A stretch of DNA of 64,000 nt, taken from NCBI GenBank assembly GCA_040394475.1, contig JBEBSD010000027.1, positions 8,497 to 72,496 on the forward strand, written 5' to 3'. Both the position numbers and the translations under genes were made by a program. The notes beneath the pieces were generated by a model. That model was given only the letters and a program-made list of their open reading frames with translations. It was not told where the DNA came from and did not search any database. Source of the DNA: JBEBSD01 sp040394475 (GTDB lineage: Bacteria; Bacteroidota; Bacteroidia; Cytophagales; Spirosomataceae). Positions 7,765 through 17,223 of this stretch are shown piece after piece. Each line of letters starts with the position of its first letter. The stretch's first letter is position 1.

Positions 7765-8455
7765 GCGATCGGCTGTCGGAAATCGGCTATCAGCTGTCAG
7801 CTATCAGCTATCAGCTATCGGCTATCAGCTATATCACCATGGTCTGTGTCCTCACAGACCATCCCGGCCCCCGCCTGTAAGTGACTTTGCAGACACTGCC
7901 TACGGTATACCGGGACACACCTCATGGGGTAAGCAACAGACGCTGGAATGGGTGGCTGTCGGAAATCGGCTATCAGCTGTCGGCTATCAGCTATATCACC
8001 ATGGTCTGTGTCCTCACAGACCATCCCGGCCCCCGCCTGTAAGTGACTTTGCAGACACTGCCTACGGTATACCGGGACACACCTCATGGGGTAAGCAACA
8101 GACGCTGGAATGGGTGGCTGTCGGAAATCGGCTATCAGCTGTCGGCTATCAGCTATATCACCATGGTCTGTGTCCTCACAGACCATCCCGGCACCCGCCT
8201 GTAAGTGACTTTGTGGACACTGCCTACGGTATACCGGGACACACCCATGGTGAGCAACAGACGCGGGAATGGGTGGCTGTCGGAAATCGGCTATCAGCTG
8301 TCGGCTATCAGCTATCAGCTATCGGCTTTCAGGCATATCACCATGGTCTGTGTCCTCACAGACCATCCCGGCCCCCGCCTGTAAGTGACTTTGCAGACAC
8401 TGCCTACGGTATACCGGGACACACCTCATGGGGTAAGCAACAGACGCTGGAAGGA
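7765..8455. repeat. four-copy tandem repeat, period 162 bp (last step 180 bp)
   Basis: Four near-identical units can be anchored by a palindrome, ATGGTCTGTG-TCCT-CACAGACCAT, at 7839-7862, 8001-8024, 8163-8186 and 8343-8366. Each unit also has a CCCCGCCTGTAAGTGACTTT segment, GGTATACCGGGACACACC, and a variable stretch of TCGGCTATCAGC words. The 18-base difference of the last step is an expansion of those words. The period is a multiple of three, so long spurious frames run through on both strands. The array fills most of the 1-kb gap between the AraC-type regulator and susC. Confidence 0.9.
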
Positions 8456-8486
8456 GTTGGCACTCAGCAATCTGCTGCCGCCCATG

Positions 8487-8530
8487 CAAATCGTACCTCG
8501 TAAATCGTACCTCGTAAATCATAAATCGAA
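8487..8530. repeat. short direct repeats AAATCGTACCTCGT
   Basis: AAATCGTACCTCGT occurs twice in direct succession and is followed by shortened AAATC copies. The repeats sit between the 162-bp array and the susC promoter region. No coding potential is seen. Confidence 0.55.
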
Positions 8531-8676
8531 TCGGAAAGTAGTGCCATTTTATAAAGTGGTCGGTTGATTATATTTTGTAACTAATTGATAATTAATATTT
8601 TATTGCTGAATTTGGTCCGGGGTGTGAAATGTAGGCGATTTAGCGAAAGCGGAACGATTCGTAGTATTGGGGCTTG

Positions 8677-8684
8677 TACTTTTG
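8677..8684 (+). promoter_or_regulatory. -7 promoter element for susC
   Basis: TACTTTTG matches the Bacteroidota TAnnTTTG box and lies 29 bases before the susC start. No clear TTTG is seen at the usual spacing, which would fit an activator-dependent promoter (inference). Confidence 0.4.
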
Positions 8685-8713
8685 CTACATAATATTTAAC
8701 CAAATGAAGTTGT

Positions 8714-11698
8714 ATGCTAGAAAGAATTTACAAAAAGCATTTCCTTGAGAGTGTCAAGGGGCTGAATCGGAAGAGCCTGTGGGGCGCTGTTTTCCTGGGG
8801 ATGGTTTTCGCTTCGTATTCCTATGCACAGCAAACCATTACCGGAAAGGTGACCGACGCAAGCGACGGAAGCGATTTGCCAGGTGTAAATATTGTGGTCA
8901 AAGGCACTGTCAGCGGCACGCAGACCAACACCGAAGGACATTACACGTTGGCGGGCGTACCGGCGGACGGCGTATTGGTTTTTAGCTTTATCGGAAAGAA
9001 AACACTGGAAATTCCGGTAGGAAACCGGAGCGTTGTCGATGTAACGCTGGATGACGACTATGCAACCTTACATGAAATAGTGGTAGTAGGGTACGGGATG
9101 CAGAAGAAATCGGACCTCACGGGTTCGATTACGGCAGTTTCTTCACGCGATTTCGTACAAGGAAATATTGTCAATCCCGAACAGCTCGTTGCAGGTAAGA
9201 TTGCCGGAGTTCAGATCGCTTCGGACGGCGGCCAGCCCGGTTCCTCCGGACGTATACGGATTCGAGGCGGTTCTTCACTGAATGCCAGCAACGACCCGCT
9301 GATTGTCATTGATGGCGTACCGTTAGACAATTCGGAGCTTTCGGGGGCTTCCAATCCCCTGAGTTTTGTGAATCCGAATGATATCGAAACGTTTACGGTA
9401 CTGAAAGATGCCTCGGCCACTGCTATTTACGGATCGCGCGCCTCTAACGGGGTTATCCTGATTACCACCAAAAAAGGCCGTGCCGGAGACGGGCTACGGG
9501 TAGATTTCAGTACGCTTTTTTCGTCATCCCAACGGACAGGCGCGGTGGATGTGCTGACCGCGGACGAGTTCCGGGACGTTGTCAGCAGTACGGGTACGGC
9601 GGCGCAAAGAGCCCTGCCGGGAACTGCCAATACCAACTGGCAGGATGAAATTTACCGGAATGCCTTCAGTACGGATAACAACCTGAGTGTCACCGGCGCG
9701 TTGAAAGGAATGCCTTTCCGGGTTTCGGTCGGCTATCTTAACCAGAACGGAGTACTTAAAACATCCGGTATGGGCCGTACGTCGGGAGCCATCGGTATCA
9801 GCCCGAAATTATTGAAGGAGCATCTGAAGGTTGATATTAATGTAAAAGGAACGCTGATCAAAAACCGGTTTGCCGATCAGGGCGCCATTGGAGCCGCGGC
9901 TTTCTTTGATCCGACCCAGCCCGTCTATTCCGATAGCCCCGCCTATGGCGGCTATTTCGAGTGGCTGACCGACGGGAAGCCCAATACCCTCGCTACCCGC
10001 AACCCGCTGGCCATGCTGGAACTCCGTGACGACCGCAGTACGGTGCAGCGCAGCATCGGGAACATCCAGCTGGACTATACCGTCCACGGGCTGCCTGACC
10101 TCCGGGCCAACCTGAACCTGGGATATGATGTTTCTTCCAGTTCCGGAGAGCGCAGCGTGCCGGCCGAAGCAGCAGTAGTATTTTACCGTGACGGCCAGCA
10201 TTTTACCTATGAGCAGGACAGGAACAACAAGACATTGGAATTCTACCTGAACTATGTAAAAGAGCTGGGAGCCATTGACAGTAAATTCGATATCATGGCG
10301 GGGTACTCCTGGCAGGATTTTATGCGGAGCGGGTTCGACAAGGATGAACCCGTAGCCAGGGACACTGTTTTGTCGAACATACCGTATAAAACCCAAAACA
10401 CGCTCGTCTCGTTTTATGGCCGGCTGAACTACGGATTGAAGGACCGTTACCTGTTGACCGCTACCCTGCGCCGGGATGGGTCCTCCCGGTTTAGCCCTGA
10501 AAATCGCTGGGGCTTGTTCCCCTCTGTCGCATTGGCCTGGAAACTGAAGGAAGAGCTGTTCCTGAAATCCGCAAAAGGAATTACAGACCTGAAGCTGCGC
10601 CTGGGATACGGGGTTACCGGACAGCAGGATGTGCTGAACGATTACCCCTACCTGGCCCGGTATACCCTGAGCCAGAATACCGCCATGTACCAGTTCGGAG
10701 ACCAGTTCGTTTACACGTTCCGTCCCGAGGCATACGACGCCAATATCAGGTGGGAGCAGACCCAAACCTGGAATGCAGGGTTGGATTATGCATTCTGGGA
10801 CGGACGTATTTCCGGCGCGATTGATTTTTACCAACGGCAGACAAAGGACTTGCTGAGCACCATCCCCGTTCCTGCCGGTTCCAATCTGACCAACCAGCTA
10901 TTGACCAATGTGGGAAAGATTGAGAACAAAGGAGTAGAGTGGACCGTAAATGTTTCGCCCTTCCGGAAGGAGCGCTGGAACCTGGACATAGGATTTAACC
11001 TGACCTACAATGAAAATAAAATCACTAACCTGACCAAAGTGCCGGATCTGACCTTTGAGGGAATCCAGGTGGGGGGGATCTCCGGCGGGGTAGGGAACAA
11101 TGCGCAGATCCATTCGGTGGGTTACCCGACCCATACCTTTTACATGTACAAGCAGGTTTATCAGCAAAACGGACAGCCGGTTGAAGGGGTTTATGCAGAT
11201 CGTAATAACAGCGGTTCGGTTACAGGTGAAGATATGTACCGCTACCAGTCACCGGCGCCGCGGCTGTTCTTTGGGTTCAGTCCGCAGTTTACCTATGACC
11301 GGCTCAGCGCCGGGTTGGTCGTCCGGGGCAATATCGGCAACTATGTTTACAACAACGTCAGTTCTGCAGCCGGAGCTTATAACAACATCAACAACCCCAA
11401 TAATTACCTGTCGAACGTACATCGCAGCGTATTGACTACCCAGTTTGTCAACAGCCAGTATACCTCTGATTTTTATGTGGAAAATGCTTCTTTCCTGCGA
11501 ATGGATAATATTAACGTGGGTTATGATTTTGGAAGCGTCCTCCATGAAAAGGCCCGTCTGCGTTTGTCGGCCAATATTCAGAATGTGTTTGTGATCACGA
11601 AGTATTCCGGACTGGATCCTGAGATTCCCAATGGAATTGACAACAATTTCTATCCACGGCCTCGCATTTATGCGATCGGACTCAACCTCGGTTTTTAG
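8714..11698 (+). CDS. susC: SusC/RagA-type TonB-dependent transporter of the starch locus
   Basis: A 994-residue outer-membrane transporter. A signal region ends at YSYAQQ (about 39). Then come a carboxypeptidase-regulatory-like beta domain (ITGKVTDASDGSDLPGVNIVVKGT; about 41-120), a TonB-box-like segment (HEIVVVGYGMQKKSDLTG), a plug with the IRIRGGSSLNASNDPLIVIDGVPLD and KDASATAIYGSRASNGVILITTKKG signatures, and a 22-strand barrel ending in LNLGF with the aromatic C-terminus. It lacks the extra STN domain of the other two SusC proteins in the window, which fits regulation by the adjacent membrane AraC protein instead of sigma/FecR signalling. With SusD it is expected to import maltooligosaccharides, as judged from the adjacent GH13 enzyme. 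Confidence 0.93.
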   Translation: MLERIYKKHFLESVKGLNRKSLWGAVFLGMVFASYSYAQQTITGKVTDASDGSDLPGVNIVVKGTVSGTQTNTEGHYTLAGVPADGVLVFSFIGKKTLEIPVGNRSVVDVTLDDDYATLHEIVVVGYGMQKKSDLTGSITAVSSRDFVQGNIVNPEQLVAGKIAGVQIASDGGQPGSSGRIRIRGGSSLNASNDPLIVIDGVPLDNSELSGASNPLSFVNPNDIETFTVLKDASATAIYGSRASNGVILITTKKGRAGDGLRVDFSTLFSSSQRTGAVDVLTADEFRDVVSSTGTAAQRALPGTANTNWQDEIYRNAFSTDNNLSVTGALKGMPFRVSVGYLNQNGVLKTSGMGRTSGAIGISPKLLKEHLKVDINVKGTLIKNRFADQGAIGAAAFFDPTQPVYSDSPAYGGYFEWLTDGKPNTLATRNPLAMLELRDDRSTVQRSIGNIQLDYTVHGLPDLRANLNLGYDVSSSSGERSVPAEAAVVFYRDGQHFTYEQDRNNKTLEFYLNYVKELGAIDSKFDIMAGYSWQDFMRSGFDKDEPVARDTVLSNIPYKTQNTLVSFYGRLNYGLKDRYLLTATLRRDGSSRFSPENRWGLFPSVALAWKLKEELFLKSAKGITDLKLRLGYGVTGQQDVLNDYPYLARYTLSQNTAMYQFGDQFVYTFRPEAYDANIRWEQTQTWNAGLDYAFWDGRISGAIDFYQRQTKDLLSTIPVPAGSNLTNQLLTNVGKIENKGVEWTVNVSPFRKERWNLDIGFNLTYNENKITNLTKVPDLTFEGIQVGGISGGVGNNAQIHSVGYPTHTFYMYKQVYQQNGQPVEGVYADRNNSGSVTGEDMYRYQSPAPRLFFGFSPQFTYDRLSAGLVVRGNIGNYVYNNVSSAAGAYNNINNPNNYLSNVHRSVLTTQFVNSQYTSDFYVENASFLRMDNINVGYDFGSVLHEKARLRLSANIQNVFVITKYSGLDPEIPNGIDNNFYPRPRIYAIGLNLGF

Positions 11699-11722
11699 TC
11701 GTATACTTACAATTCTTTCCTT

Positions 11723-13288
11723 ATGAAATTCAAATCAACCACCCTATTGCTGGGAATCCTGCTGACCGGGCTGTGTTCCTGTGTCAACGACCTGGATCGT
11801 AAGCCGTTTATTGAGGAAACCTCGGCCTCGGTCTATGAGAACCCGGACAGTTATATACAGATCCTGGCTAAAGTATACGCGGGATTATCGATGAGCGGTC
11901 AGCAGGGACCGGCCGGAAAGCCGGATATCAGCGGGATCGACGAAGGTTTTTCTACCTATATCCGCCAGTACTGGAAGGCACAGGAGCTGCCTACCGACGA
12001 GGCCGTGATTGGCTGGAACGACCAAACGATCAAAGATTACCATAACCTGAGCTGGACTTCCACCGATGTGTTTGTGACGGCCATGTATAACCGGATCTAT
12101 TATCAGATAACGCTCTGCAACGAATTTATACGGGAAACCAGTCCTGAAAAACTGGTATCCAGGGGGATCAATAATCCTGAAATCCCCCGGTACCGGGCAG
12201 AGGCACGGTTCCTGAGAGCGCTGAGCTACTGGCATGCCGTCGACATGTTCGGGGATGTGCCTTTTGTGACCGAAGACGATGCACCCGGTTCGTTTTTACC
12301 GAACCAGATCCGGCGTGCCGACCTGTTTGATTACGTGGAGGCAGAGCTGCTGGCTATTGAGCCGGAAATGGCCGCTCCCCGGTCGAATCCGTACGGAAGG
12401 GCAGACCAGGCGGCAGTCTGGACACTCCTGGGCAAGCTGTATCTGAATGCGGAGGTGTACACCGGTCAACCGAAGTACACAGAAGCGCTTACCTATGCTG
12501 CAAAGGTGATCACCTCCGGCTATAGCCTGGATCCGGATTACGAAGCTGTTTTTCTGGCGGATAACCATACGTCTCCCGAAATTATTTTCCCGGTTACTTT
12601 CGACGGGACCCATTCCAAAACGTTTGGGGGAATGACCTTCCTGGTGCATGCAGCGGTTGGAGGGTCGATGAAGCCTGCCGACTACGGAGTCAATGGGGGC
12701 TGGGCCGGTATCCGGACTACCAAAGCCCTTGTGGAACTCTTCCCGCAAACGGGTGATGCACGTGCCATGTTCCATACCGACGGACAGTCGCTGGAAATCG
12801 GGGATATTGCCAGTTTTAATGACGGATATGCCATTACCAAATTTAAGAACATCACCAGGAGCGGAGTTTCCGGATCGGATAAAACCGGCGATTTCGTCGA
12901 CAATGACTTCCCGATGTTCCGCCTGGCCGATGTGTACCTGATGTATGCGGAGGCTGTTCTCAGGGGCGGAAGCGGCGGAAACATGGCGACGGCGCTGGAG
13001 TATATCAATGCCGTCAGGCAACGGGCCTATGGCAACAGCGCAGGGAATGTGACGGCTATCGACCTGGATTTCGTGCTCGCGGAGCGTGCCAGGGAATTGT
13101 ACTGGGAGGGGCATCGTCGTACGGACCTGGTCCGCTTCGGGAAACTAACCAGCCAGGAATACCTGTGGCCCTGGAAAGGAGGTGTAAGTGCGGGACGCGG
13201 CGTGGCCGACCGTTTTACTATTTTCCCGATCCCGAATGCGGATCTGGTGGCAAATCCGAACCTGGTTAAAAATCACCCTGATTATTGA
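11723..13288 (+). CDS. susD: SusD/RagB-type starch-binding lipoprotein
   Basis: A 521-residue outer-membrane surface lipoprotein that forms the lid of the SusC transporter. The lipobox cysteine is in GLCSCVNDLDRKPF near residue 20. The N-terminal SusD-like region has PDSYIQILAKVYAGL. The helical TPR-like body holds RAEARFLRALSYWHAVDMFGDVPFV, and the C-terminus has MYAEAVLRGG, YINAVRQRAYG and LAERARELYWEGHRRTDLVRFGKL, all typical of the family. It starts 24 bases after susC and ends 6 bases before the preferred susE start, so the three form one transcription unit. Substrate specificity is inferred from the downstream alpha-amylase. Confidence 0.93.
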   Translation: MKFKSTTLLLGILLTGLCSCVNDLDRKPFIEETSASVYENPDSYIQILAKVYAGLSMSGQQGPAGKPDISGIDEGFSTYIRQYWKAQELPTDEAVIGWNDQTIKDYHNLSWTSTDVFVTAMYNRIYYQITLCNEFIRETSPEKLVSRGINNPEIPRYRAEARFLRALSYWHAVDMFGDVPFVTEDDAPGSFLPNQIRRADLFDYVEAELLAIEPEMAAPRSNPYGRADQAAVWTLLGKLYLNAEVYTGQPKYTEALTYAAKVITSGYSLDPDYEAVFLADNHTSPEIIFPVTFDGTHSKTFGGMTFLVHAAVGGSMKPADYGVNGGWAGIRTTKALVELFPQTGDARAMFHTDGQSLEIGDIASFNDGYAITKFKNITRSGVSGSDKTGDFVDNDFPMFRLADVYLMYAEAVLRGGSGGNMATALEYINAVRQRAYGNSAGNVTAIDLDFVLAERARELYWEGHRRTDLVRFGKLTSQEYLWPWKGGVSAGRGVADRFTIFPIPNADLVANPNLVKNHPDY

Positions 13289-13294
13289 TTGATT

Positions 13295-14341
13295 ATGAAT
13301 AACCTGAAGAAAATGATAGCGGGCAGTCTGACCGCAATGGTGTTGTTGACTGCCTGCGAAAAGGACGAGGTCCGGACAGTGGCTGTTCCCCCGGAATCGG
13401 GCGCTGCCGTAACGGCGAGTACAACGACAGTACTGCTTGAAAATGACAAGGCAGACCAGGAAGCCGTCACGATTGACTGGACGCCTGTGAGCTACGGGTA
13501 TGAAGGACAAGTAGTGAATTACCTGATGGAAATGGATCTGAAAGGAGGCGATTTTTCCAGTCCCCAGCAGCTTGATTTAGGGACAGCGGTAAAAAAGGTC
13601 TTTACGCATTCCGAACTCAACCGCTTGCTGATCAACCTGGGCCTCGTGCCCGGGCAATCGTCGGAAGTGGAGGCCCGTATTGTTGCAGGCCTCGGAAATG
13701 GCCGGGCGTTGCCGACCGTTTCCCCAGCGCTTGCCCTGACGGCCACACCTTATTTTGCCATCAGGGTATTCCCGTCCCTTTACGTACCGGGAGGCCATCA
13801 GGGATGGAGTCCGGAAACAGCACCGGTAATTACCTCTGTAAACAACGATGACCGGTATGAAGGCTACGTCAATTTCACGGAGGCGGGACAGGAGTTCAAG
13901 CTGACCAGCCAGCCCGATTGGGATGGAACGAACTACGGAGACGGCGGTCCCGGAAAGCTCAGCACCGACGGCGGAAATCTCAAAGTGCCCGTGGCCGGCT
14001 ATTACCAGGTTAAAGCGGATGTGAAAGCTCTGACCTATTCGGTGACCAAAACCGATTGGGGCGTCATCGGAGACGCTACCGCATCCGGCTGGGACGCCGA
14101 CCAGGACCTGGTGTACGAGGCGGCTACCGGCACCTTGCAGGCAGTGCTGACCCTGACGGTTGGAGAAATTAAGTTCCGGGCCAACGACGACTGGGGATTG
14201 AATTTCGGTGACGAGGACGGAGACGGCGTCATCGAAGAAGGCGGGGCCAATATCAAAATCGAAGCGGCCGGTACCTACCTGGTTACTCTGGATCTGGGTA
14301 ACGGCGCTGGAAATTACAGCTATTCCCTGACCAGGCAATAG
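13295..14341 (+). CDS. susE: SusE/SusF-type surface glycan-binding lipoprotein
   Basis: A 348-residue lipoprotein. The ATG at 13295 gives a clean signal peptide with cysteine 21 (LLTAC) followed by EKDE, which resembles the acidic surface-export signal of Bacteroidota lipoproteins. An N-terminal SusE-type immunoglobulin-like domain (about 30-140) is followed by two tandem CBM-like domains. These begin with VPGGHQGWSPETAP (about 157) and IGDATASGWDADQD (about 247) and carry W residues that could stack on glucose rings. In the B. thetaiotaomicron starch system SusE and SusF hold starch at the cell surface. Here a single protein with two binding domains takes that position, between SusD and the amylase. 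Confidence 0.85.
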   Translation: MNNLKKMIAGSLTAMVLLTACEKDEVRTVAVPPESGAAVTASTTTVLLENDKADQEAVTIDWTPVSYGYEGQVVNYLMEMDLKGGDFSSPQQLDLGTAVKKVFTHSELNRLLINLGLVPGQSSEVEARIVAGLGNGRALPTVSPALALTATPYFAIRVFPSLYVPGGHQGWSPETAPVITSVNNDDRYEGYVNFTEAGQEFKLTSQPDWDGTNYGDGGPGKLSTDGGNLKVPVAGYYQVKADVKALTYSVTKTDWGVIGDATASGWDADQDLVYEAATGTLQAVLTLTVGEIKFRANDDWGLNFGDEDGDGVIEEGGANIKIEAAGTYLVTLDLGNGAGNYSYSLTRQ

Positions 14342-14373
14342 GCGGGTACCCAAACTTAATCCAGAAAAGACGA

Positions 14374-15981
14374 ATGAACAGAATAAATTATATCAGTCGG
14401 ATCGTACTCGTTGCCGGCGTGATGGTTGCCCTGCAGTCGTGCAGGACAAATGATCCGGAACAGGAGCCGGAAATGGGAATAACGAGTCCGGCCGGTGATT
14501 CACAGGTGGCGTACGAGATCTTTATCCGTTCCTTTGCCGATTCGGACGGAGACGGCATCGGCGACCTGAACGGCATTACGGCTAAGCTGGATTATCTGAA
14601 AGCCCTGGGGGTAGACGCGATCTGGATTACACCCGTTCAGCAATCACCTTCTTACCACAAGTACGATGTCGTCGATTACAAGCAGATCGATCCGGAATAC
14701 GGAACCCTCGCGGACTACAAAAACCTGATCAGGGAAGCCCATCGCCGGGACATGCGGATCATTATGGACTTTGTCGTCAACCATACCAGCGACCAGCACC
14801 CCTGGTTTCAGGAAGCAAAAAAGGGGAAAGACAGCCCGTATCGCGACTATTACAACTGGCTGACACCCAAGGTGATCGATTCCCTGGGGATTGCTACCCG
14901 GGAACAAACCGGTGATTCCTGGGAAATTAATCCCTGGCACTGGGCCCGTGAAGGCGACGCCGAAAAATACTACGGGCTGTTCTGGGGCGGGATGCCCGAC
15001 CTGAATTTCGACAATCCCGACGTGCGGGAGGAAATCTACAGCATCGGGCAGTACTGGCTCCGGGAAGTCGGGGTAGACGGGTTTCGTCTCGATGCCGCCA
15101 AGCATATTTATCCGGATTGGGAGGCTGACAAAAGTGTCGCCTTCTGGGTGGAGTTTAAAAATAAGATGCAGGAGGCAAAACCGGATGTGTACCTGATCGG
15201 GGAGGTATGGACCACACCGGATAAAGTAGCTCCCTACTTTAAGGGGCTCCGGGCTAATTTCAACATTGATGCCGGCCTGGCAATCCAGGAAATGCTCCGG
15301 ACCGGTCACCCGGGCACGCTGGTGCAAAAGCTCCTGGACGGTTATGCCCGCTACCATACAGCCAACCCGGAGTACATCGATGCACCCATCCTGGGGAATC
15401 ATGACCAGATCCGCATCGGGAACGTGGTCAACGGCGATGTACGGAAGCTGAAAATGGCGGCGGCGGTTTTGCTGACCCTTCCCGGGCAGCCTTACCTGTA
15501 CTATGGAGAGGAAATAGGAATGCTCGGGGATAAGCCCGACGAATTTATCCGGGAACCTTTCCTCTGGAAGAATGCCGCAAAAGATACCTACCGCACCCAA
15601 TGGGAAAAACCCCGGCATTCGGTAGACGGAAAGGTGACCGACCTGGAAACACAGCTGCAGGAGCCGGAATCGCTGGTGAACCGTTACAAAAACCTGATCG
15701 CCGCCCGCAAGGAAGAACCGGCGCTGGCCCAGGTGAGCCCGGCCAACCTGCGGGAAAGTACCCTGCAGCAGGCGGGACTGCTCGCTTTTATCCGCCCGCA
15801 CGCAGGGGGCGACGTCCTGGTGCTGCACAACCTGGGTGCGTCAGGAATGCAGATCAGTCTTCCCGGTGCGGAACAAGATTTCAGTACGGTCGTATTTGCT
15901 ACCGAAAACAACACTTCTCTGCTGAATGGCGTGGTCAGTCTGCCCGCCTTCGGTTCAGTGGTGCTGAAAGCAAAAAAATAG
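14374..15981 (+). CDS. GH13 alpha-amylase lipoprotein
   Basis: A 535-residue glycoside hydrolase family 13 enzyme that cleaves alpha-1,4-glucan. Cysteine 23 (VALQSC) makes it a lipoprotein, probably SusG-like at the cell surface or in the periplasm. The conserved regions are in order: DFVVNH (132-137), DGFRLDAAKH with nucleophile D240, LIGEVW with acid/base E277, and GNHDQ with D344. A calcium-site-like DSDGDGIGDL lies at 57-66. A small C-terminal beta domain ends the protein. SusG's internal CBM58 insertion is not evident, so it is shorter than SusG. Endo- versus oligo-specificity cannot be settled by eye. It is the last gene of the starch unit; a hairpin follows at 16011-16037. Confidence 0.92.
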   Translation: MNRINYISRIVLVAGVMVALQSCRTNDPEQEPEMGITSPAGDSQVAYEIFIRSFADSDGDGIGDLNGITAKLDYLKALGVDAIWITPVQQSPSYHKYDVVDYKQIDPEYGTLADYKNLIREAHRRDMRIIMDFVVNHTSDQHPWFQEAKKGKDSPYRDYYNWLTPKVIDSLGIATREQTGDSWEINPWHWAREGDAEKYYGLFWGGMPDLNFDNPDVREEIYSIGQYWLREVGVDGFRLDAAKHIYPDWEADKSVAFWVEFKNKMQEAKPDVYLIGEVWTTPDKVAPYFKGLRANFNIDAGLAIQEMLRTGHPGTLVQKLLDGYARYHTANPEYIDAPILGNHDQIRIGNVVNGDVRKLKMAAAVLLTLPGQPYLYYGEEIGMLGDKPDEFIREPFLWKNAAKDTYRTQWEKPRHSVDGKVTDLETQLQEPESLVNRYKNLIAARKEEPALAQVSPANLRESTLQQAGLLAFIRPHAGGDVLVLHNLGASGMQISLPGAEQDFSTVVFATENNTSLLNGVVSLPAFGSVVLKAKK

Positions 15982-16010
15982 CGTGTCCTTTTATACTTCA
16001 TCAGACGGAA

Positions 16011-16037
16011 CAGGGGATGCTGAAAATGCGTCCCCTG
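16011..16037. terminator. hairpin between convergent genes
   Basis: CAGGGGATGC (16011-16020) pairs with GCGTCCCCTG (16028-16037) around a 7-base loop, with one T-G wobble. No proper U-tract follows on either strand, so termination is plausible but not certain. Confidence 0.35.
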
Positions 16038-16066
16038 TAAAAAAGTGAAAAAGGCTCTGTCCGTTC

Positions 16067-16507
16067 TTATTTCAGCTGCGTTTCAGCAGGACAAGTGAGG
16101 GTATCCGCTGCCAATACAATATAGACGGGTTCGGGCGGGTTAGGCATATCCAGGTAGCACGGCACAAGACTCTCTTGTTCCGTAGGATTTCGGAGCTTTA
16201 CAAAAATCCTTAATCCATCCCGCCGGTAAGGTTCCGGCAGGTCGAGGAGTCCTATCACGTTTTTGTAATCGGTTAGCATAGAGGGTCCATCTTCTTTGAA
16301 TGTTTTTTTTTGCCAGTCTTTGGCACCCAATAATCCCTTCCGATCCAGTTTCAGGGCATAATCGTTGCATTTTTGTCCGACAATAACGCCGGTCACACAT
16401 GCTGTTTCGCCGGTAAGGCCATCCGAGACACACCCTGTCAATAACAGTCCGGCAAACAAGGATAGGTTGACAAGTACACTGTTTGGTATATTTTTTCCTG
16501 CTTTCAT
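16067..16507 (-). CDS. lipoprotein of unknown function
   Basis: A 146-residue protein with an N-terminal hydrophobic segment and lipobox (LFAGLLLTGC, cysteine about 25). The mature part has four further cysteines, including ACVTGVIVGQKCNDYAL and a late LTCPAETQ, which suggests disulfide bonds in the periplasm. No family is recognised. It is transcribed alone, convergent with the amylase gene and divergent from the gene at 16720. Confidence 0.6.
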   Translation of the reverse strand: MKAGKNIPNSVLVNLSLFAGLLLTGCVSDGLTGETACVTGVIVGQKCNDYALKLDRKGLLGAKDWQKKTFKEDGPSMLTDYKNVIGLLDLPEPYRRDGLRIFVKLRNPTEQESLVPCYLDMPNPPEPVYIVLAADTLTCPAETQLK

Positions 16508-16687
16508 ACAATTGGTTATTTACCTGTTAGGATACTCAAACTGTTCATTTTGGTTGGGATGTTTAATTATTTTTTTAACTATTTAATAAAACCAATACAC
16601 CGGCGCCGGGAGCTACCACTTTTTGATTAATTATCCGGATCGCATTCGCTCCACGTGGTTTTTTTAGGAATCCCTTTCCAAAGCATG

Positions 16688-16695
16688 TACTTTTG
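16688..16695 (+). promoter_or_regulatory. -7 promoter element
   Basis: TACTTTTG matches TAnnTTTG and lies 24 bases before the ATG at 16720. A T-rich run at 16659-16665 may serve as the -33 region. Confidence 0.4.
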
Positions 16696-16719
16696 CGGCA
16701 TTGGACAAACCTTTTTTGC

Positions 16720-17196
16720 ATGACGAACACAGTGTTTTACCAGATCCTGTTTGAAAAGGAAACCTTGTATAAGGTGAAGGCCGACGCAGTGGCGCAGCCT
16801 GTAACGCTTCCGGCTCCTGTTTCACAGTTTGTGCCGCTGCAGAACAGGATCCTGATTGTCGTGAACCAGAAAATGACGGAAAAGGAACGATTACTGCTGA
16901 CCAATATCTTAAAAGCCGTGTCGCATACCCCCGATCAGACCGATATTCTGGAATGGGATACGCTTGCTTCCCGGGACGCGCGCTCCGTTATCGCTCAGAA
17001 ACTGACGGATTATATCATCCTTTTTGGGGTTCAACCTGCAGCGTTGCAGCTGGAATTCCGGCTCTCGCCTTACACCCCTGAACAGGTCGCAACGATCTGG
17101 TGCCTGATGGCTGATACGCTGGCGGCTGTGGATGGCGATGTGAACCTGAAAAAAAGCCTTTGGGTCGGATTACAGCAGTTGTTTCTGAAGGTATAA
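16720..17196 (+). CDS. conserved-looking cytoplasmic protein, function unknown
   Basis: A 158-residue protein from the ATG at 16720; an upstream in-frame start at 16693 would overlap the promoter element. There is no signal peptide. The central segment RILIVVNQKMTEKERLLLTNILKAVSHTPDQTDIL and a following YIILFGV strand look like a small alpha/beta fold. This shape recalls small Bacteroidota proteins sometimes compared with the DNA polymerase III psi subunit, but I cannot confirm that. It stands alone, with the LytTR regulator convergent and 27 bases away. Confidence 0.55.
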   Translation: MTNTVFYQILFEKETLYKVKADAVAQPVTLPAPVSQFVPLQNRILIVVNQKMTEKERLLLTNILKAVSHTPDQTDILEWDTLASRDARSVIAQKLTDYIILFGVQPAALQLEFRLSPYTPEQVATIWCLMADTLAAVDGDVNLKKSLWVGLQQLFLKV

Positions 17197-17223
17197 CCTG
17201 CTTCACGGAATAAGGCACCTGTT

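Noticed and set aside
7765..8455. Possible CRISPR array
   Set aside because: The period of 162 bp is too long, the sequence between palindromes is conserved instead of unique, and no cas gene is present.
7952..8503. Long open frame through the 162-bp repeats (plus strand) and its counterpart at 7815-8186 (minus strand)
   Set aside because: Both are translations of the tandem repeat, whose period is a multiple of three. They have no start context and no similarity to a protein family.
16720..17196. DNA polymerase III psi subunit
   Set aside because: The resemblance is only in general shape; no diagnostic motif can be pointed to, so the product is left as unknown.
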